Assembly (NCBI RefSeq): GCF_002007205.1 | Contig: NZ_LAZS01000005.1 | Coordinates: 434,001 to 498,000, forward strand | Direction: 5' to 3' | Length of the DNA stretch: 64,000 bases | Source: Ensifer adhaerens | GTDB taxonomy: Bacteria; Pseudomonadota; Alphaproteobacteria; Rhizobiales; Rhizobiaceae | Shown here: piece by piece, positions 33,279-41,711 of the stretch | Numbering within the stretch: the first letter of the stretch is position 1 | Layout of the letters: every line of letters begins with the position of its first letter | Translations under genes and position numbers: made by a program | The notes under the pieces: model-generated | Seen by the model: the letters and a program-made list of their open reading frames with translations, nothing else | The model's database searches: none | What the model was told of the DNA's origin: nothing

Positions 33279-33983
33279 TCAGACGTGGCGCGTCAGGCCG
33301 CCGTCCACCTTCAGGTTCTGGCCGGTGATGTAGGCGGCACCCTCGGAGGCGAGGAAGGCGACGGTTGCGGCGATCTCGGCGCTGGTGCCGTAGCGCTTCA
33401 TCGGCACGGCGTCGCGGCGTTCTTCGGTTGCCGGCAGGCTGTCGATCCAGCCGGGCAGAACGTTGTTCATGCGCACGTTGTCGGCCGCATAGGTGTCGGC
33501 GAAGATCTTGGTGTAGGAGGCAAGACCGGCGCGGAAGACGGCCGAGGTCGGGAACATCGGCGAGGGCTCGAAGGCCCAGGCCGTGGAGATGTTGATGATC
33601 GCGCCCGATTTCTGCTTCTGCATGATCGGGGTGACGAGGCGGACCGGGCGGATGACGTTCATCAGGTAGACGTCGAGGCCGGTGTGCCATTGCTCGTCCG
33701 ATATCTCGAGGATTTGGGCGCGCGGGCCGTGGCCCGCACTGTTGACCAAAACGTCGATGCGGCCCCATTTTTCCATGGCCACGTCGACCAGGCGCTTCAG
33801 GTCGTCGTTCGACTGGTTGGAGCCGGTGATGCCGATGCCGCCGAGCTCGGCGGCCAGCGCCTCGCCCTTGCCGGATGAGGAGAGGATTGCGACCTTGTAG
33901 CCGTCGGCGGCCAGCCGCCTTGCGCTTTCGGCGCCCATGCCTGAGCCGCCGGCGGTGACGATTGCAACTTTTTCTACTGCCAT
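33279..33983 (-). CDS. SDR-family oxidoreductase lacking the usual Tyr-Lys pair
   Basis: A 234-residue SDR fold protein. The cofactor motif VAIVTAGGSGMGAESARRLA and NSAGHG are intact, as are the C-terminal VAFLASEGAAYITGQNLKVDGGLTR features. However, where SDRs carry YxxxK the sequence reads FPTSAVFRAGLASYTK, so Tyr is replaced by Ser/Thr and Lys by Arg at the aligned position. The active Ser (NISTAWAF) is present. The enzyme may use different chemistry or be catalytically altered. It is divergent from a GcvA-type LysR gene 121 bp away. Confidence 0.85.
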   Translation of the reverse strand: MAVEKVAIVTAGGSGMGAESARRLAADGYKVAILSSSGKGEALAAELGGIGITGSNQSNDDLKRLVDVAMEKWGRIDVLVNSAGHGPRAQILEISDEQWHTGLDVYLMNVIRPVRLVTPIMQKQKSGAIINISTAWAFEPSPMFPTSAVFRAGLASYTKIFADTYAADNVRMNNVLPGWIDSLPATEERRDAVPMKRYGTSAEIAATVAFLASEGAAYITGQNLKVDGGLTRHV

Positions 33984-34104
33984 GGTTCGGTCCTCTCTGT
34001 TGTCGGGCTTGCGTCGATTGTGCTGCCGTTGCGATTGAAATACCATCTCATGGACGGGACGGCGAAGCAGTTTCGCTTTCAAATGGCAGTAGAAAAACTA
34101 TTCG

Positions 34105-35013
34105 ATGAGTGATGCGCCGGGGCGACTGCCATCGTTGAATGGCCTGAAAGTGTTCGAGGTGGCGGCGCGCCACCTCAATTTCCGGCTGGCATCCGAAGAG
34201 CTCGGCGTGACGCAAGGGGCGGTCGCCCAGCAGATCCGCGGGCTGGAGGCGGAACTCGGGGTCAAGCTCTTCGAGCGGCTGCCGCGCATGCTGGCGCTGA
34301 CCGGCGAGGGGCGGGCCTATATCGCCGATGTCAGGCGGGCGCTTGAGATCATTGCGCGGGCGACCGACGGGCTGAAGCCGCAGCCGGTCCGGCTGACAAT
34401 CAGCACCACGCCGTCGTTTGCCTCGAAATGGCTGATCCCGCGGCTGCCGGATTTCACCAGCCGTCATCGCGATCTCGACCTGCATATCCTTGCGACCGAT
34501 CGCATGTCGAACTTTCAGGCCGATGGCGTCGACCTTGCCGTGCGCTACGGGCGGCCGCCCTTCGGCGCGGGACTGGCGGTCGAGCTGCTGTTCGAGCAGG
34601 AGACCATCGCGGTCTGCAGCCCGCGGCTGATGGCCGGCGGAGAAGCGCCGGAGACGGCGGAGGCGCTCGCCGATTACACGCTGCTGCATGATGCGCATAA
34701 CTTCTGGCCCGAATTCATCGAGCGGCATTTCGGCGAAAGCCCCCAGGCCGCGTTCAAGGGCATCAGTTTCAACCAGACCTCGCACGCGATCGAGGCGGCG
34801 ATTGCCGGCCAGGGCATCGTGCTCGCCAACAGCAACTTCGTGGCGCAGGATATCGCCGAAGGGCGGCTGATCCGCATCTTCGAGGCGGTGATGCCGGGGC
34901 CTTCGGATTTCTATCTCGTCTGGCCACGCTACCGCAAATCGCTCGGCCTTCAGACCGTGATCGCCTGGCTCAGCGACGAGGCGAAGAAGGAGCGCGAACG
35001 CGCCCCGTCGTGA
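34105..35013 (+). CDS. LysR-family regulator (GcvA-like)
   Basis: A 302-residue LTTR of the GcvA/AmpR-like branch: LPSLNGLKVFEVAARHLNFRLASEELGVTQGAVAQQIRGLEAELGVKLFERLPR is the HTH, and the ISTTPSFASKWLIPRLPDF start of the effector domain is diagnostic of this group. It likely controls the divergent SDR gene. The 3' end overlaps the convergent Imm5-like gene by 64 bases. Confidence 0.9.
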   Translation: MSDAPGRLPSLNGLKVFEVAARHLNFRLASEELGVTQGAVAQQIRGLEAELGVKLFERLPRMLALTGEGRAYIADVRRALEIIARATDGLKPQPVRLTISTTPSFASKWLIPRLPDFTSRHRDLDLHILATDRMSNFQADGVDLAVRYGRPPFGAGLAVELLFEQETIAVCSPRLMAGGEAPETAEALADYTLLHDAHNFWPEFIERHFGESPQAAFKGISFNQTSHAIEAAIAGQGIVLANSNFVAQDIAEGRLIRIFEAVMPGPSDFYLVWPRYRKSLGLQTVIAWLSDEAKKERERAPS

Positions 35014-35498
35014 TGTCGGCTCGGCTTTCGCCCCGGCATCCTTTCGACAATGCGCCTGAGTTCCGGCGAGGCCGCGGCAAGCGCCTGCTCCACTTCTCTT
35101 TCGATGGCTTCGGCTTCGTCCGGCGCGCCAAGCGAAAGCGCCTGGATGGCATAGGCGGTGGGCGCAAGGACGTGATTGATCTGGTGCGGCGTTTCGATCG
35201 GGTGGGTATAGGCGGCACCCGCAGCGGCCGAGGCCGCCTGGGCGGCCGCCTTGGCGGCGGGATCGCCGATCTCGCGGGCGGCGGCATGGGCGCCCCAGGC
35301 GACCTTGCGCAACGTGGTGCTGCGCGGCGCTCCCTCGGCAAAGGCGCGGGCAGCCGCGATCGCATGCCGCGGCCGAGGATCGGCTGGTGCCGCGGCCTCG
35401 AAGACCGGCAAGGCCCGCTCGGCGCTAAGGACGGCCCAACGGGTGATATGGCGCAGATCGTCTTCGGTGAGCGGAAGCGGGCGGGGTTGGTGGGGCAT
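34950..35498 (-). CDS. Imm5-like putative immunity protein
   Basis: A 182-residue all-helical Ala-rich protein. The stretch LRHITRWAVLSAERALPVFEAAAPADPRPRHAIAAARAFAEG, then AWGAHAAAREIGDPAAKAAAQAA and AAYTHPIETPHQINHVLAP matches my memory of the Imm5-like family annotated as putative immunity proteins. The start at 35498 (MPHQPRPLPLTEDD) is chosen because the upstream extension is Pro/Arg-rich noise. No toxin gene is adjacent, so it is an orphan. Its last 64 bases overlap the LysR gene on the opposite strand. Confidence 0.7.
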   Translation of the reverse strand: MPHQPRPLPLTEDDLRHITRWAVLSAERALPVFEAAAPADPRPRHAIAAARAFAEGAPRSTTLRKVAWGAHAAAREIGDPAAKAAAQAASAAAGAAYTHPIETPHQINHVLAPTAYAIQALSLGAPDEAEAIEREVEQALAAASPELRRIVERMPGRKPSRHHDGARSRSFFASSLSQAITV

Positions 35499-35656
35499 GG
35501 CCAAGTTCCTTGCATGGAAAGCCGGCACGGCGCAATCGGCACCAGGCGGAGGCCGGAGTTCTCGGGGTGGCCGCCGGCAATAGGGGAGCTTGCAGCGATC
35601 GGGCACAGAGCTATGTTGCGCTTGCCCCGCCCGAAGATGAGATGAAGTGAACGGTG

Positions 35657-36190
35657 ATGCCGCCCGCAATCGAGGTCCCCAAATATGCGCAGATCGAGCG
35701 CGAGCGGCGTTTTCTCGTCGATCGCTGTCCGGATCTGTCGCAGCACGACTATCGGACGATTGAGGACCTCTACGTCGCCGGCAGCCGGCTTCGGGCGCGC
35801 GCGATCACCTACAGCGACGGGCGTCCGCCCGCGTTCAAGTTCTGCAAGAAATACCCGTCGGACGACATGACATCTCAGCCGATCGTCAACATCTATCTGA
35901 CCGCCGGCGAATACGAACTCCTGTCGCATCTGCCCGGAAACAGGGTTCGCAAGCGCCGCTATCGCCTCGACATCGAGGAAACGCCCTGCAGCATCGATGT
36001 CTTCGAGGGCGCACTTTCCGGGTTGATCCTGTCCGAGGTCGAAGCCGGTTCGGCTGAAGCGCTCACCGCCCTGGCGCCGCCGCCCTGGAGCCGGCTGGAG
36101 GTCACCGGGGATGCCTTCTTCCGTGGGTCAAATCTTGCGGCCGTCAGCGCGGCCGAGCTTCAGGCAAAGCTATCCTTGCTCGCGCGCTGA
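35657..36190 (+). CDS. CYTH-domain protein
   Basis: A 177-residue protein with the CYTH signature near the N-terminus (IERERRFLVDRCP; the ExExK motif appears as Glu14-x-Glu16-x-Arg18). Other triphosphate-tunnel positions are visible: RLRAR at about residues 44-48, FKFCKKY, RKRRYRLDIEE and DVFEGALSGLILSEVE. CYTH enzymes hydrolyse inorganic or thiamine triphosphate or act as class IV cyclases. The protein is about the usual minimal size. GTG 35654 immediately upstream is an alternative start. Confidence 0.82.
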   Translation: MPPAIEVPKYAQIERERRFLVDRCPDLSQHDYRTIEDLYVAGSRLRARAITYSDGRPPAFKFCKKYPSDDMTSQPIVNIYLTAGEYELLSHLPGNRVRKRRYRLDIEETPCSIDVFEGALSGLILSEVEAGSAEALTALAPPPWSRLEVTGDAFFRGSNLAAVSAAELQAKLSLLAR

Positions 36191-36345
36191 TGGGCCAGAC
36201 CTCGACCGATGCCTTTTAAGTCCTGGTTGCCGCGTCGAACGTGTCGCCGGCGCGGACAAGCGCGCGGGCGTTGCACCCCCTTCCAATTTCTCTATCCTTC
36301 GGTGCAAGGTTCTTGGCAGCGGGAGCTTAGAAAGAGGCGCTTCCC

Positions 36346-37503
36346 ATGGGTGAGATGGATAGAGGGTATGACGACGTGGTCTCGTGGCGGCGAGACATTC
36401 ATGCCCATCCGGAGCTGCAATTCGACGTCCACAGGACGGCCGCCTTCGTGCATTCCAAGCTCGCCGAGTTCGGATGCGACGAGATCGTGACCGGTGTCGG
36501 GCGGACCGGTGTCGTCGGCGTTATCCATGGCCGCAAGCGGTCGAGTGGCAGGGTGATCGGCCTCAGGGCAGACATGGATGCCTTGCCGATCGAGGAGGCG
36601 ACCGGAGCGGCATGGGCATCGAAGGTAGCGGGCGTCATGCACGCCTGCGGCCATGACGGCCACACGGCGATGCTGCTGGGGGCTGCACGGGAACTTGCCG
36701 GGACGCGCGCGTTCGACGGCACGGCGGTGGTCGTCTTCCAGCCGGCCGAAGAGGGCGGCGGCGGTGGCAAGGCCATGGTCGATGATGGCCTGATGGAACG
36801 GTTCGGGATCACCGAAATCTATGCCATGCACACGGAGCCCGGCTTGCCGATCGGCGGGTTTGCCACGGCGAGCGGACCGCTGGCGGCTTCTGCCGACGGT
36901 TTCCGGATCAGGATCGACGGCAAGGGCGCGCATGGCGCTTCGCCGCATGCCAGTGTCGATCCGCTGGTCGTCGGCGCCAATATCCTGCTCGCCCTTCAGA
37001 CGATCGTTTCCCGCAACGTCCATCCGCGCCAATGCGCCGTCGTGACGGTCGGCTGGATGGCGGGCGGCAAGGCCGGCAATGTCATTCCGCAATCGGCCGA
37101 AATGGGCGGGACGGTCAGGACCTTCGATCCCGCCGTTCGGGACCTGATCGAAGCGCGCGTGACCTCGATCGCCGAGAAGGTTGCCGAGGCCTATGGGGCG
37201 AGCGCCACCGTGACGTACAAGCGCCTGTTTCCGCCAACCATCAACCATGTGCGGGAGACGGCCTTTGCCGTCGGGGTTGCGCGGTCGCTTGTCGGGGACG
37301 CCAACGTCAGTGATGCGATGGAACCGCTGATGGGCTCGGAGGACTTCGCCTTCATGCTCGAGGCCCGCCCCGGCAACATCATGCTGATCGGTAATGGCGA
37401 CAGCGCGTCGGTCCACGATGCGCGGTTCGACTTCAACGACGATGCCATCCCTTTCGGCGTGGCCTATTTCAGGGCCATCGTGGAGCGTGCGATGCCGCTT
37501 TGA
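36346..37503 (+). CDS. M20-family amidohydrolase (hippurate hydrolase-like)
   Basis: A 385-residue metallopeptidase-fold hydrolase. Zinc-site motifs are RRDIHAHPEL near the N-terminus, GLRADMDALPIEE, HACGHDGHTAMLL at about residues 102-114, FQPAEEGGGGG with the catalytic Glu, and MGSEDFAFMLE near the C-terminus. These define the M20D group that hydrolyses N-acyl or hippurate-like amino acid conjugates. It is a cytoplasmic enzyme with no neighbour on the same strand. Confidence 0.93.
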   Translation: MGEMDRGYDDVVSWRRDIHAHPELQFDVHRTAAFVHSKLAEFGCDEIVTGVGRTGVVGVIHGRKRSSGRVIGLRADMDALPIEEATGAAWASKVAGVMHACGHDGHTAMLLGAARELAGTRAFDGTAVVVFQPAEEGGGGGKAMVDDGLMERFGITEIYAMHTEPGLPIGGFATASGPLAASADGFRIRIDGKGAHGASPHASVDPLVVGANILLALQTIVSRNVHPRQCAVVTVGWMAGGKAGNVIPQSAEMGGTVRTFDPAVRDLIEARVTSIAEKVAEAYGASATVTYKRLFPPTINHVRETAFAVGVARSLVGDANVSDAMEPLMGSEDFAFMLEARPGNIMLIGNGDSASVHDARFDFNDDAIPFGVAYFRAIVERAMPL

Positions 37504-37538
37504 ACCGGGAGAGGGCGGATGCCTGGAGCGGGATCCAG

Positions 37539-38474
37539 CTATTTCGACCCGGCACGCAGCACCTGCGAGAACGCTGTCGTCGCTCCTTCGAACGCTTGCG
37601 CCCATGTCTCATCCGACAGGGTGCAATAGCGGGCGAGGAACAGAAGCGAGCGAACCTCGTCCAGTGCGATGAAGATGGGCAGCGCGTCCCTCTCGGCCAC
37701 GGAGAGCGGGCGCACCTTGTCGTAGCCGCGGACCAATGCGTCCATCATCGCCTTGTTTTCCGGGTTTCGATGCTGTGCGAAATGCCAGGCGGCCGTGCTG
37801 AGATCGAGCACGAGAGGGCCATGCCCGAATTCGTCGAAATCGAAGAACACGGTCCTGCCGTTCGCGACGCGGGCATTTCCCGTCCAGGGATCGCCGTGGC
37901 AGAGGCCGAGAGGCAGGGCGCCGAGATCGAGGCGAAGCAGGGCGGGAAGATAGGCATGCTCGATCAGGCTCATGACCTCCTGCCCCTTCACCTCCCGGCT
38001 TGCGGGCGCACCGCCAAGCGCTTCCATGGCGTTGCGGACAATGGCGACCGGATCCAAGGAGCGGACGGCTCCCTCGAGGCGGACGGGCATTGCCAGATGC
38101 AGATGGGCAATCGCGGCTCCGAAGCGTTCCATGTGGGCGGGATCGAATGTGATCTCGTCGCCATCGGCACTCTCGAAGAGGCAGGCATGGCGGCTTTCGC
38201 CGCCCGAGGGCATGTCGATGACATAGGCTTCATCCGCCGTTGCAAGCGGGCGGCTGACACCCACATGGGCGCTTTGCGGAAACCCGGCCAGCAACGCGAC
38301 CTCGGCCTCTATCTGCGCAAGGGGACGTCCAAATGGGCGATAGAGGCGAAGGTAGAAGACGGCATTGCCTTCCCGAACCCGGTAGGTTCGGTTGACGCCG
38401 CCCGTCACCAGATCGACCCCAGTGAATGAACGGGCATAGCGTGAAGAGAGCCAATCTTTGTCGATGTCGGTCAA
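37539..38474 (-). CDS. aminoglycoside/homoserine kinase-like phosphotransferase
   Basis: A 311-residue APH-superfamily kinase. The catalytic loop is LCHGDPWTGNARV (HGDxxxxN) and the metal site DFDEFGHGPLVLDL, typical of the ThrB2/YihE-like branch. The N-lobe shows VTGGVNRTYRVREGNAVFYLRLYRP with a conserved nucleotide Lys/Arg. The substrate is a small hydroxyl compound, not identified. It converges on the M20 hydrolase gene and is followed, 33 bases upstream in its own direction, by the GST gene. Confidence 0.85.
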   Translation of the reverse strand: MTDIDKDWLSSRYARSFTGVDLVTGGVNRTYRVREGNAVFYLRLYRPFGRPLAQIEAEVALLAGFPQSAHVGVSRPLATADEAYVIDMPSGGESRHACLFESADGDEITFDPAHMERFGAAIAHLHLAMPVRLEGAVRSLDPVAIVRNAMEALGGAPASREVKGQEVMSLIEHAYLPALLRLDLGALPLGLCHGDPWTGNARVANGRTVFFDFDEFGHGPLVLDLSTAAWHFAQHRNPENKAMMDALVRGYDKVRPLSVAERDALPIFIALDEVRSLLFLARYCTLSDETWAQAFEGATTAFSQVLRAGSK

Positions 38475-38507
38475 GTCTGGTCTCTCATCGGTGACAAAGG
38501 CGCGAGA

Positions 38508-39161
38508 TCAGCGCTCCCAGCCCGGCGCAAACGGGAAGCGTTCCGCCCAGAGGGCCGTCAGCCGGGGGTCGGCGTCGGTGCGGCCGATGGCATCGGCAAG
38601 CCCGGGAGCAACCTCGTAGAAGCGGCGCCGGCCGGGCGACCAGCGGGAGGCGGTCGCCACATAGAGGTCGAGAACCGAAAGCTCGTCCCCGAGGAGGTAC
38701 TTGCCCGGGCGCAGTTGTTCCCCCATCCGCGCCCAGCAATGGGCGATGCGGTCGAAGATGCGTGTCTTGACGGCGGCATGGTCTTCCGCCTTGTCGGTGA
38801 CGCGCGACGGGTCGTCGGCGATCCAGTAAAGCGCGTAGATGGCCGAGGAGACGAAGGTCATCCAGCGCAGGAATTCCGGTCGTTTCACATCCGCCAAGAC
38901 CGGCGCAAGCCGCCCGTGCGGATAGGCATCTGCCAGCCAGATGAGGATTGCCGCACTTTCGGTCATCACCTCGCCGGTCGGCAGCGCCAGGGCCGGAACC
39001 TGCCCCAGCGGATTGATGCGGGCGAGCCTGCTGACCTCCTGCTGCCCCTCCCAGGGCGCATAATCCTCGACGCGATAGGGCACGCCGAGGAGGCTGAGGG
39101 TTGCCTCGATCGGGACGGATCCCGAGGTCGACGCTCCATAGACGACAAACGGTTCGCTCAA
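38508..39161 (-). CDS. glutathione S-transferase family protein
   Basis: A 217-residue GST starting at TTG 39161, which follows AGGAGG at about nine bases; no ATG is available at the family N-terminus (LSEPFVVYGASTSGSVPIEATL). The cis-Pro segment NPLGQVPALALPTGEVMTESAAILIWLAD carries the Glu-Ser glutathione site, and the C-terminal domain has LSVLDLYVATASRW. Together with the kinase gene it may form a short operon. A very long open frame on the opposite strand is only its shadow. Confidence 0.87.
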   Translation of the reverse strand: MSEPFVVYGASTSGSVPIEATLSLLGVPYRVEDYAPWEGQQEVSRLARINPLGQVPALALPTGEVMTESAAILIWLADAYPHGRLAPVLADVKRPEFLRWMTFVSSAIYALYWIADDPSRVTDKAEDHAAVKTRIFDRIAHCWARMGEQLRPGKYLLGDELSVLDLYVATASRWSPGRRRFYEVAPGLADAIGRTDADPRLTALWAERFPFAPGWER

Positions 39162-39476
39162 CGATGTTCTCCTCCTGATCGTGCCGCGACGGATCCGGGC
39201 CGAAGCCCCGTCGCCCTGCGTCGAGACGGGGGTGAGGCTGCTGTTCCGCGTTGCTGTCGCATAGATCCCGGCTTTCGCGATACAATCAAGGCCTTGAGGT
39301 GCAATTGGACGTTTCGCCGCAAATCCCGGTTGCAAGGGGGCGGGCGGCCGTTTCCGCTTGTCCGCGGCGAGGGGTGCCCCTGTTCCATCCGCCGGAGCGA
39401 CGGTTCGTCCGCCTGTCGACGTTTTGACCGTGCCCGGTTGCGGTTGGCGCGGTTCCAGGACACGAGGACCAATCCG
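39162..39476. other. divergent intergenic region, no feature seen
   Basis: 315 bp between the GST and ligase starts. I find no convincing gene, repeat or operator here beyond the AGGAGG of the GST. Confidence 0.4.
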
Positions 39477-40853
39477 ATGTCGCCAGTCACCGCCGCTTCT
39501 CCGACGCTCGACCGCGACCTTCTGCTGAAGGCGGCACAGGAGCGTCTGTCGCGCTCGCAATGGTCGCGGGAGCGGTTGCGGCGGTTTCAAGACGGCGCGC
39601 TGCAATCCGCCCTAAAGCATGCGGTCAATGCGTCACCCTACTATCGCGAAACCATTGGCGACCGCGTGGCGCAGGAGGCCGCACTCAAGGATCTTCCCGT
39701 GCTGACGAAGCGGGCGCTGATGGAGAATTTCGACCAGATCGTCACCGACCCGAGGCTGAGCCGGCCACTGGTCGAGGGGCATCTCGGCGGACAGTCTTCC
39801 GGCTCGCTTCTGCTTGGTGAATACAAAGCCGTTGCCACGGGCGGAACGACCGGCGAGCGCGGGGTCGCGGTCTTCGATCCCGCAGCCTGGCTATCGGCCA
39901 TCGCCAACATGGTGCGCTTCCAGGCGATCGTCGGCATCGACGAGACGACGCGCAGTGTTGCCATATTCGCTTCGTCGCCGGTCCATATTTCCTACCATAT
40001 CGGCGTGGAGCTTCGGGCGCTGAGGCCGCCGGCACCCCGGTTCAACGTGCTGATGCCGATCGAGGAGATCGTGGAGGGCCTCAACCTGAACCAGCCCGAG
40101 GTGATCTCGACCTATCCGTCCTTCGTGCGTGTCCTGGCGGGCGAGCAGCAGGCGGGACGGCTGAGGATCAGGCCGCGGCTCTTCCGCACCAGCGCCGAGA
40201 CCCTGACGGAGGAGGTGCGGGAACTCGCGGCCGAGACCTGGCAGGCGGCTGTGGCCAACAGCTATGTGTGCACCGAGGCAGGGCCGATGGGCCACGAATG
40301 CCTGCTTGGCGACGGGCTGCACCTCGCTGAAGACAGCTTCGTCTTCGAGGTGGTGAACGAAAACGATCGCCCGGTGCCCGACGGTACCGAGGGCGCGAAA
40401 CTGCTGGTCACCACGCTCACCAACCGCGCGCTGCCGCTGGTGCGCTACGAGATCTCCGACATCGTGGCGATGGCGACCGAGCCGTGCCGCTGCGGTCTGC
40501 CGTTCTGGCGCATAGGGTCGATTGCCGGGCGCAGGGAAGAGACGCTGCGGCTGCCAAGGCGGGGTGGCGGGATGGTCAATGTGCACGCCCACCGGCTGCG
40601 CTCGCCGCTGACGGGTGCGGCCGGGGTGCGGCAATTCCAGTTCGTGCAATTGCCTGATGGCCTGGAGATTACGATTGCCGTGTTCGAGGGCGCCGATGCG
40701 GTCGCCGCCGGCGCTGCGGTCGAACAGGGCGTGCGTGCGGCACTCGACGCGGTCGAGGCCGAGCCGGTGGAGTTCCGTGTGCGGGTGGTGGATGCGATCG
40801 CGCGTGCGGGCGGCGGCGCGAAGCAAAAGCTGGTGGTCTCCGGCGGCGACTAG
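39477..40853 (+). CDS. adenylate-forming ligase, phenylacetate-CoA ligase-like
   Basis: A 458-residue ANL-superfamily protein resembling PaaK/CapK. The P-loop-like motif is VATGGTTGERGVAVF (about residues 118-132), the aromatic/acid motif NSYVCTEAGPMGHEC, and the adenylate-binding Tyr-Glu-Asp segment VRYEISDIVAMA. The Cys-rich PCRCGLPFWRIGSIAGRREE is also characteristic. It would activate a carboxylic acid as acyl-AMP, often for CoA transfer. ATG 39477 is chosen since the long frame upstream is antisense to the GST gene. No pathway partners are adjacent. Confidence 0.82.
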   Translation: MSPVTAASPTLDRDLLLKAAQERLSRSQWSRERLRRFQDGALQSALKHAVNASPYYRETIGDRVAQEAALKDLPVLTKRALMENFDQIVTDPRLSRPLVEGHLGGQSSGSLLLGEYKAVATGGTTGERGVAVFDPAAWLSAIANMVRFQAIVGIDETTRSVAIFASSPVHISYHIGVELRALRPPAPRFNVLMPIEEIVEGLNLNQPEVISTYPSFVRVLAGEQQAGRLRIRPRLFRTSAETLTEEVRELAAETWQAAVANSYVCTEAGPMGHECLLGDGLHLAEDSFVFEVVNENDRPVPDGTEGAKLLVTTLTNRALPLVRYEISDIVAMATEPCRCGLPFWRIGSIAGRREETLRLPRRGGGMVNVHAHRLRSPLTGAAGVRQFQFVQLPDGLEITIAVFEGADAVAAGAAVEQGVRAALDAVEAEPVEFRVRVVDAIARAGGGAKQKLVVSGGD

Positions 40854-41035
40854 GAGAGGGCAGGCGTGATGCAATCGCGGCCAGGCTTCGACCTCGCGGC
40901 AAGGATGGACATTCCGGTGGCCGACGGGTGGGCAAGCCGCTTATAGTGTTGATTGGCCGGTCTGAGGCCGATAAGGACCCGGCCTCTTGCCGGCGACTTG
41001 CCCGGCCTCTTGCCCGCCATAGGGAGTGATCGAAA

Positions 41036-41518
41036 GTGAGCGTTGCCTTCACCAAGGAAGAAAGTGCCGAAACCGCGGCGGAGACGTTGTTGCCGGACCG
41101 ACCGGTTTCGCCGCATCCGAACCTGGTGACGGAAGCCGGGCTGAAGGCGCTGGAGGTGCTGCTTCAGGAGGCGCGCACGGCCTATGAGGCGGCGGCCGCG
41201 GTCGACGACGTGAACGAAAAGCGGCGCCAGCAGGCGGGGCCTCTGCGCGACCTGCGTTACCTCAACGAACGGCTGCGCACCGCGCAGCTGATGCCCGAGC
41301 CCACGTCCACCGAGGTCGTCGCCTTCGGCAGCACGGTGACCTTCAGCCGTGACGACGGGCGGGTGCAAAAATACCGGATCGTCGGCGAGGACGAGGCGGA
41401 CCCCAAGGCGGGGTCGATCTCCTATGTCTCGCCGGTGGCGAGGATCCTGATGGGCAAGGCGGTGGGCGACCTGGTCCAGGTCGGCGACCAGGAGCTCGAG
41501 GTCGTGGCGATTTCCTGA
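41036..41518 (+). CDS. GreA/GreB-family transcription elongation factor
   Basis: A 160-residue Gre factor from GTG 41036. The N-terminal coiled coil spans residues about 30-85 (LVTEAGLKALEVLLQEARTAYE to LRYLNERLRTAQLM), followed by the FKBP-like C-terminal domain (VVAFGSTVTFSRDDGRVQKYRIVGEDEADPKAGSISYVSPVARILMGKAVGD). The acidic tip between the coils has DDVNEKRR. It binds the RNA polymerase secondary channel and stimulates transcript cleavage. It is probably a second, accessory Gre protein given its solitary setting. Confidence 0.88.
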   Translation: MSVAFTKEESAETAAETLLPDRPVSPHPNLVTEAGLKALEVLLQEARTAYEAAAAVDDVNEKRRQQAGPLRDLRYLNERLRTAQLMPEPTSTEVVAFGSTVTFSRDDGRVQKYRIVGEDEADPKAGSISYVSPVARILMGKAVGDLVQVGDQELEVVAIS

Positions 41519-41562
41519 CCGGTCGCGTGTCGGCGTGATCGCGTCGGTAGATAACGATTATA

Positions 41563-41630
41563 ATCGCATCCGATTTAATAGCGTCATCTTGACATTCTCC
41601 TGTTCTCGGTATTTATGTCGCATCCGATCT
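41563..41630 (+). promoter_or_regulatory. promoter of DUF3095 gene flanked by two OhrR-type boxes
   Basis: Box ATCGCATCCGATT at 41563-41575, then -35 TTGACA at 41589-41594, -10 TTTATG at 41612-41617 (17-base spacer), then box TCGCATCCGATCT at 41618-41630. The same box, order and spacing occur at the ohr promoter (43408-43492). This suggests peroxide-responsive repression of the DUF3095 gene by OhrR. Confidence 0.65.
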
Positions 41631-41711
41631 AAATTGGCGGCACCGGATTCATGGACGCACCCGCCGGTGGCTGCGAGATGGCCCGTCGGGTCGTCGGCAC
41701 GGAGGTGAGAA

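Noticed and set aside
38715-39476. 254-codon N-terminal extension of the ligase frame
   Set aside because: It is antisense to a GST gene with recognisable motifs; the ligase family N-terminus begins at ATG 39477.
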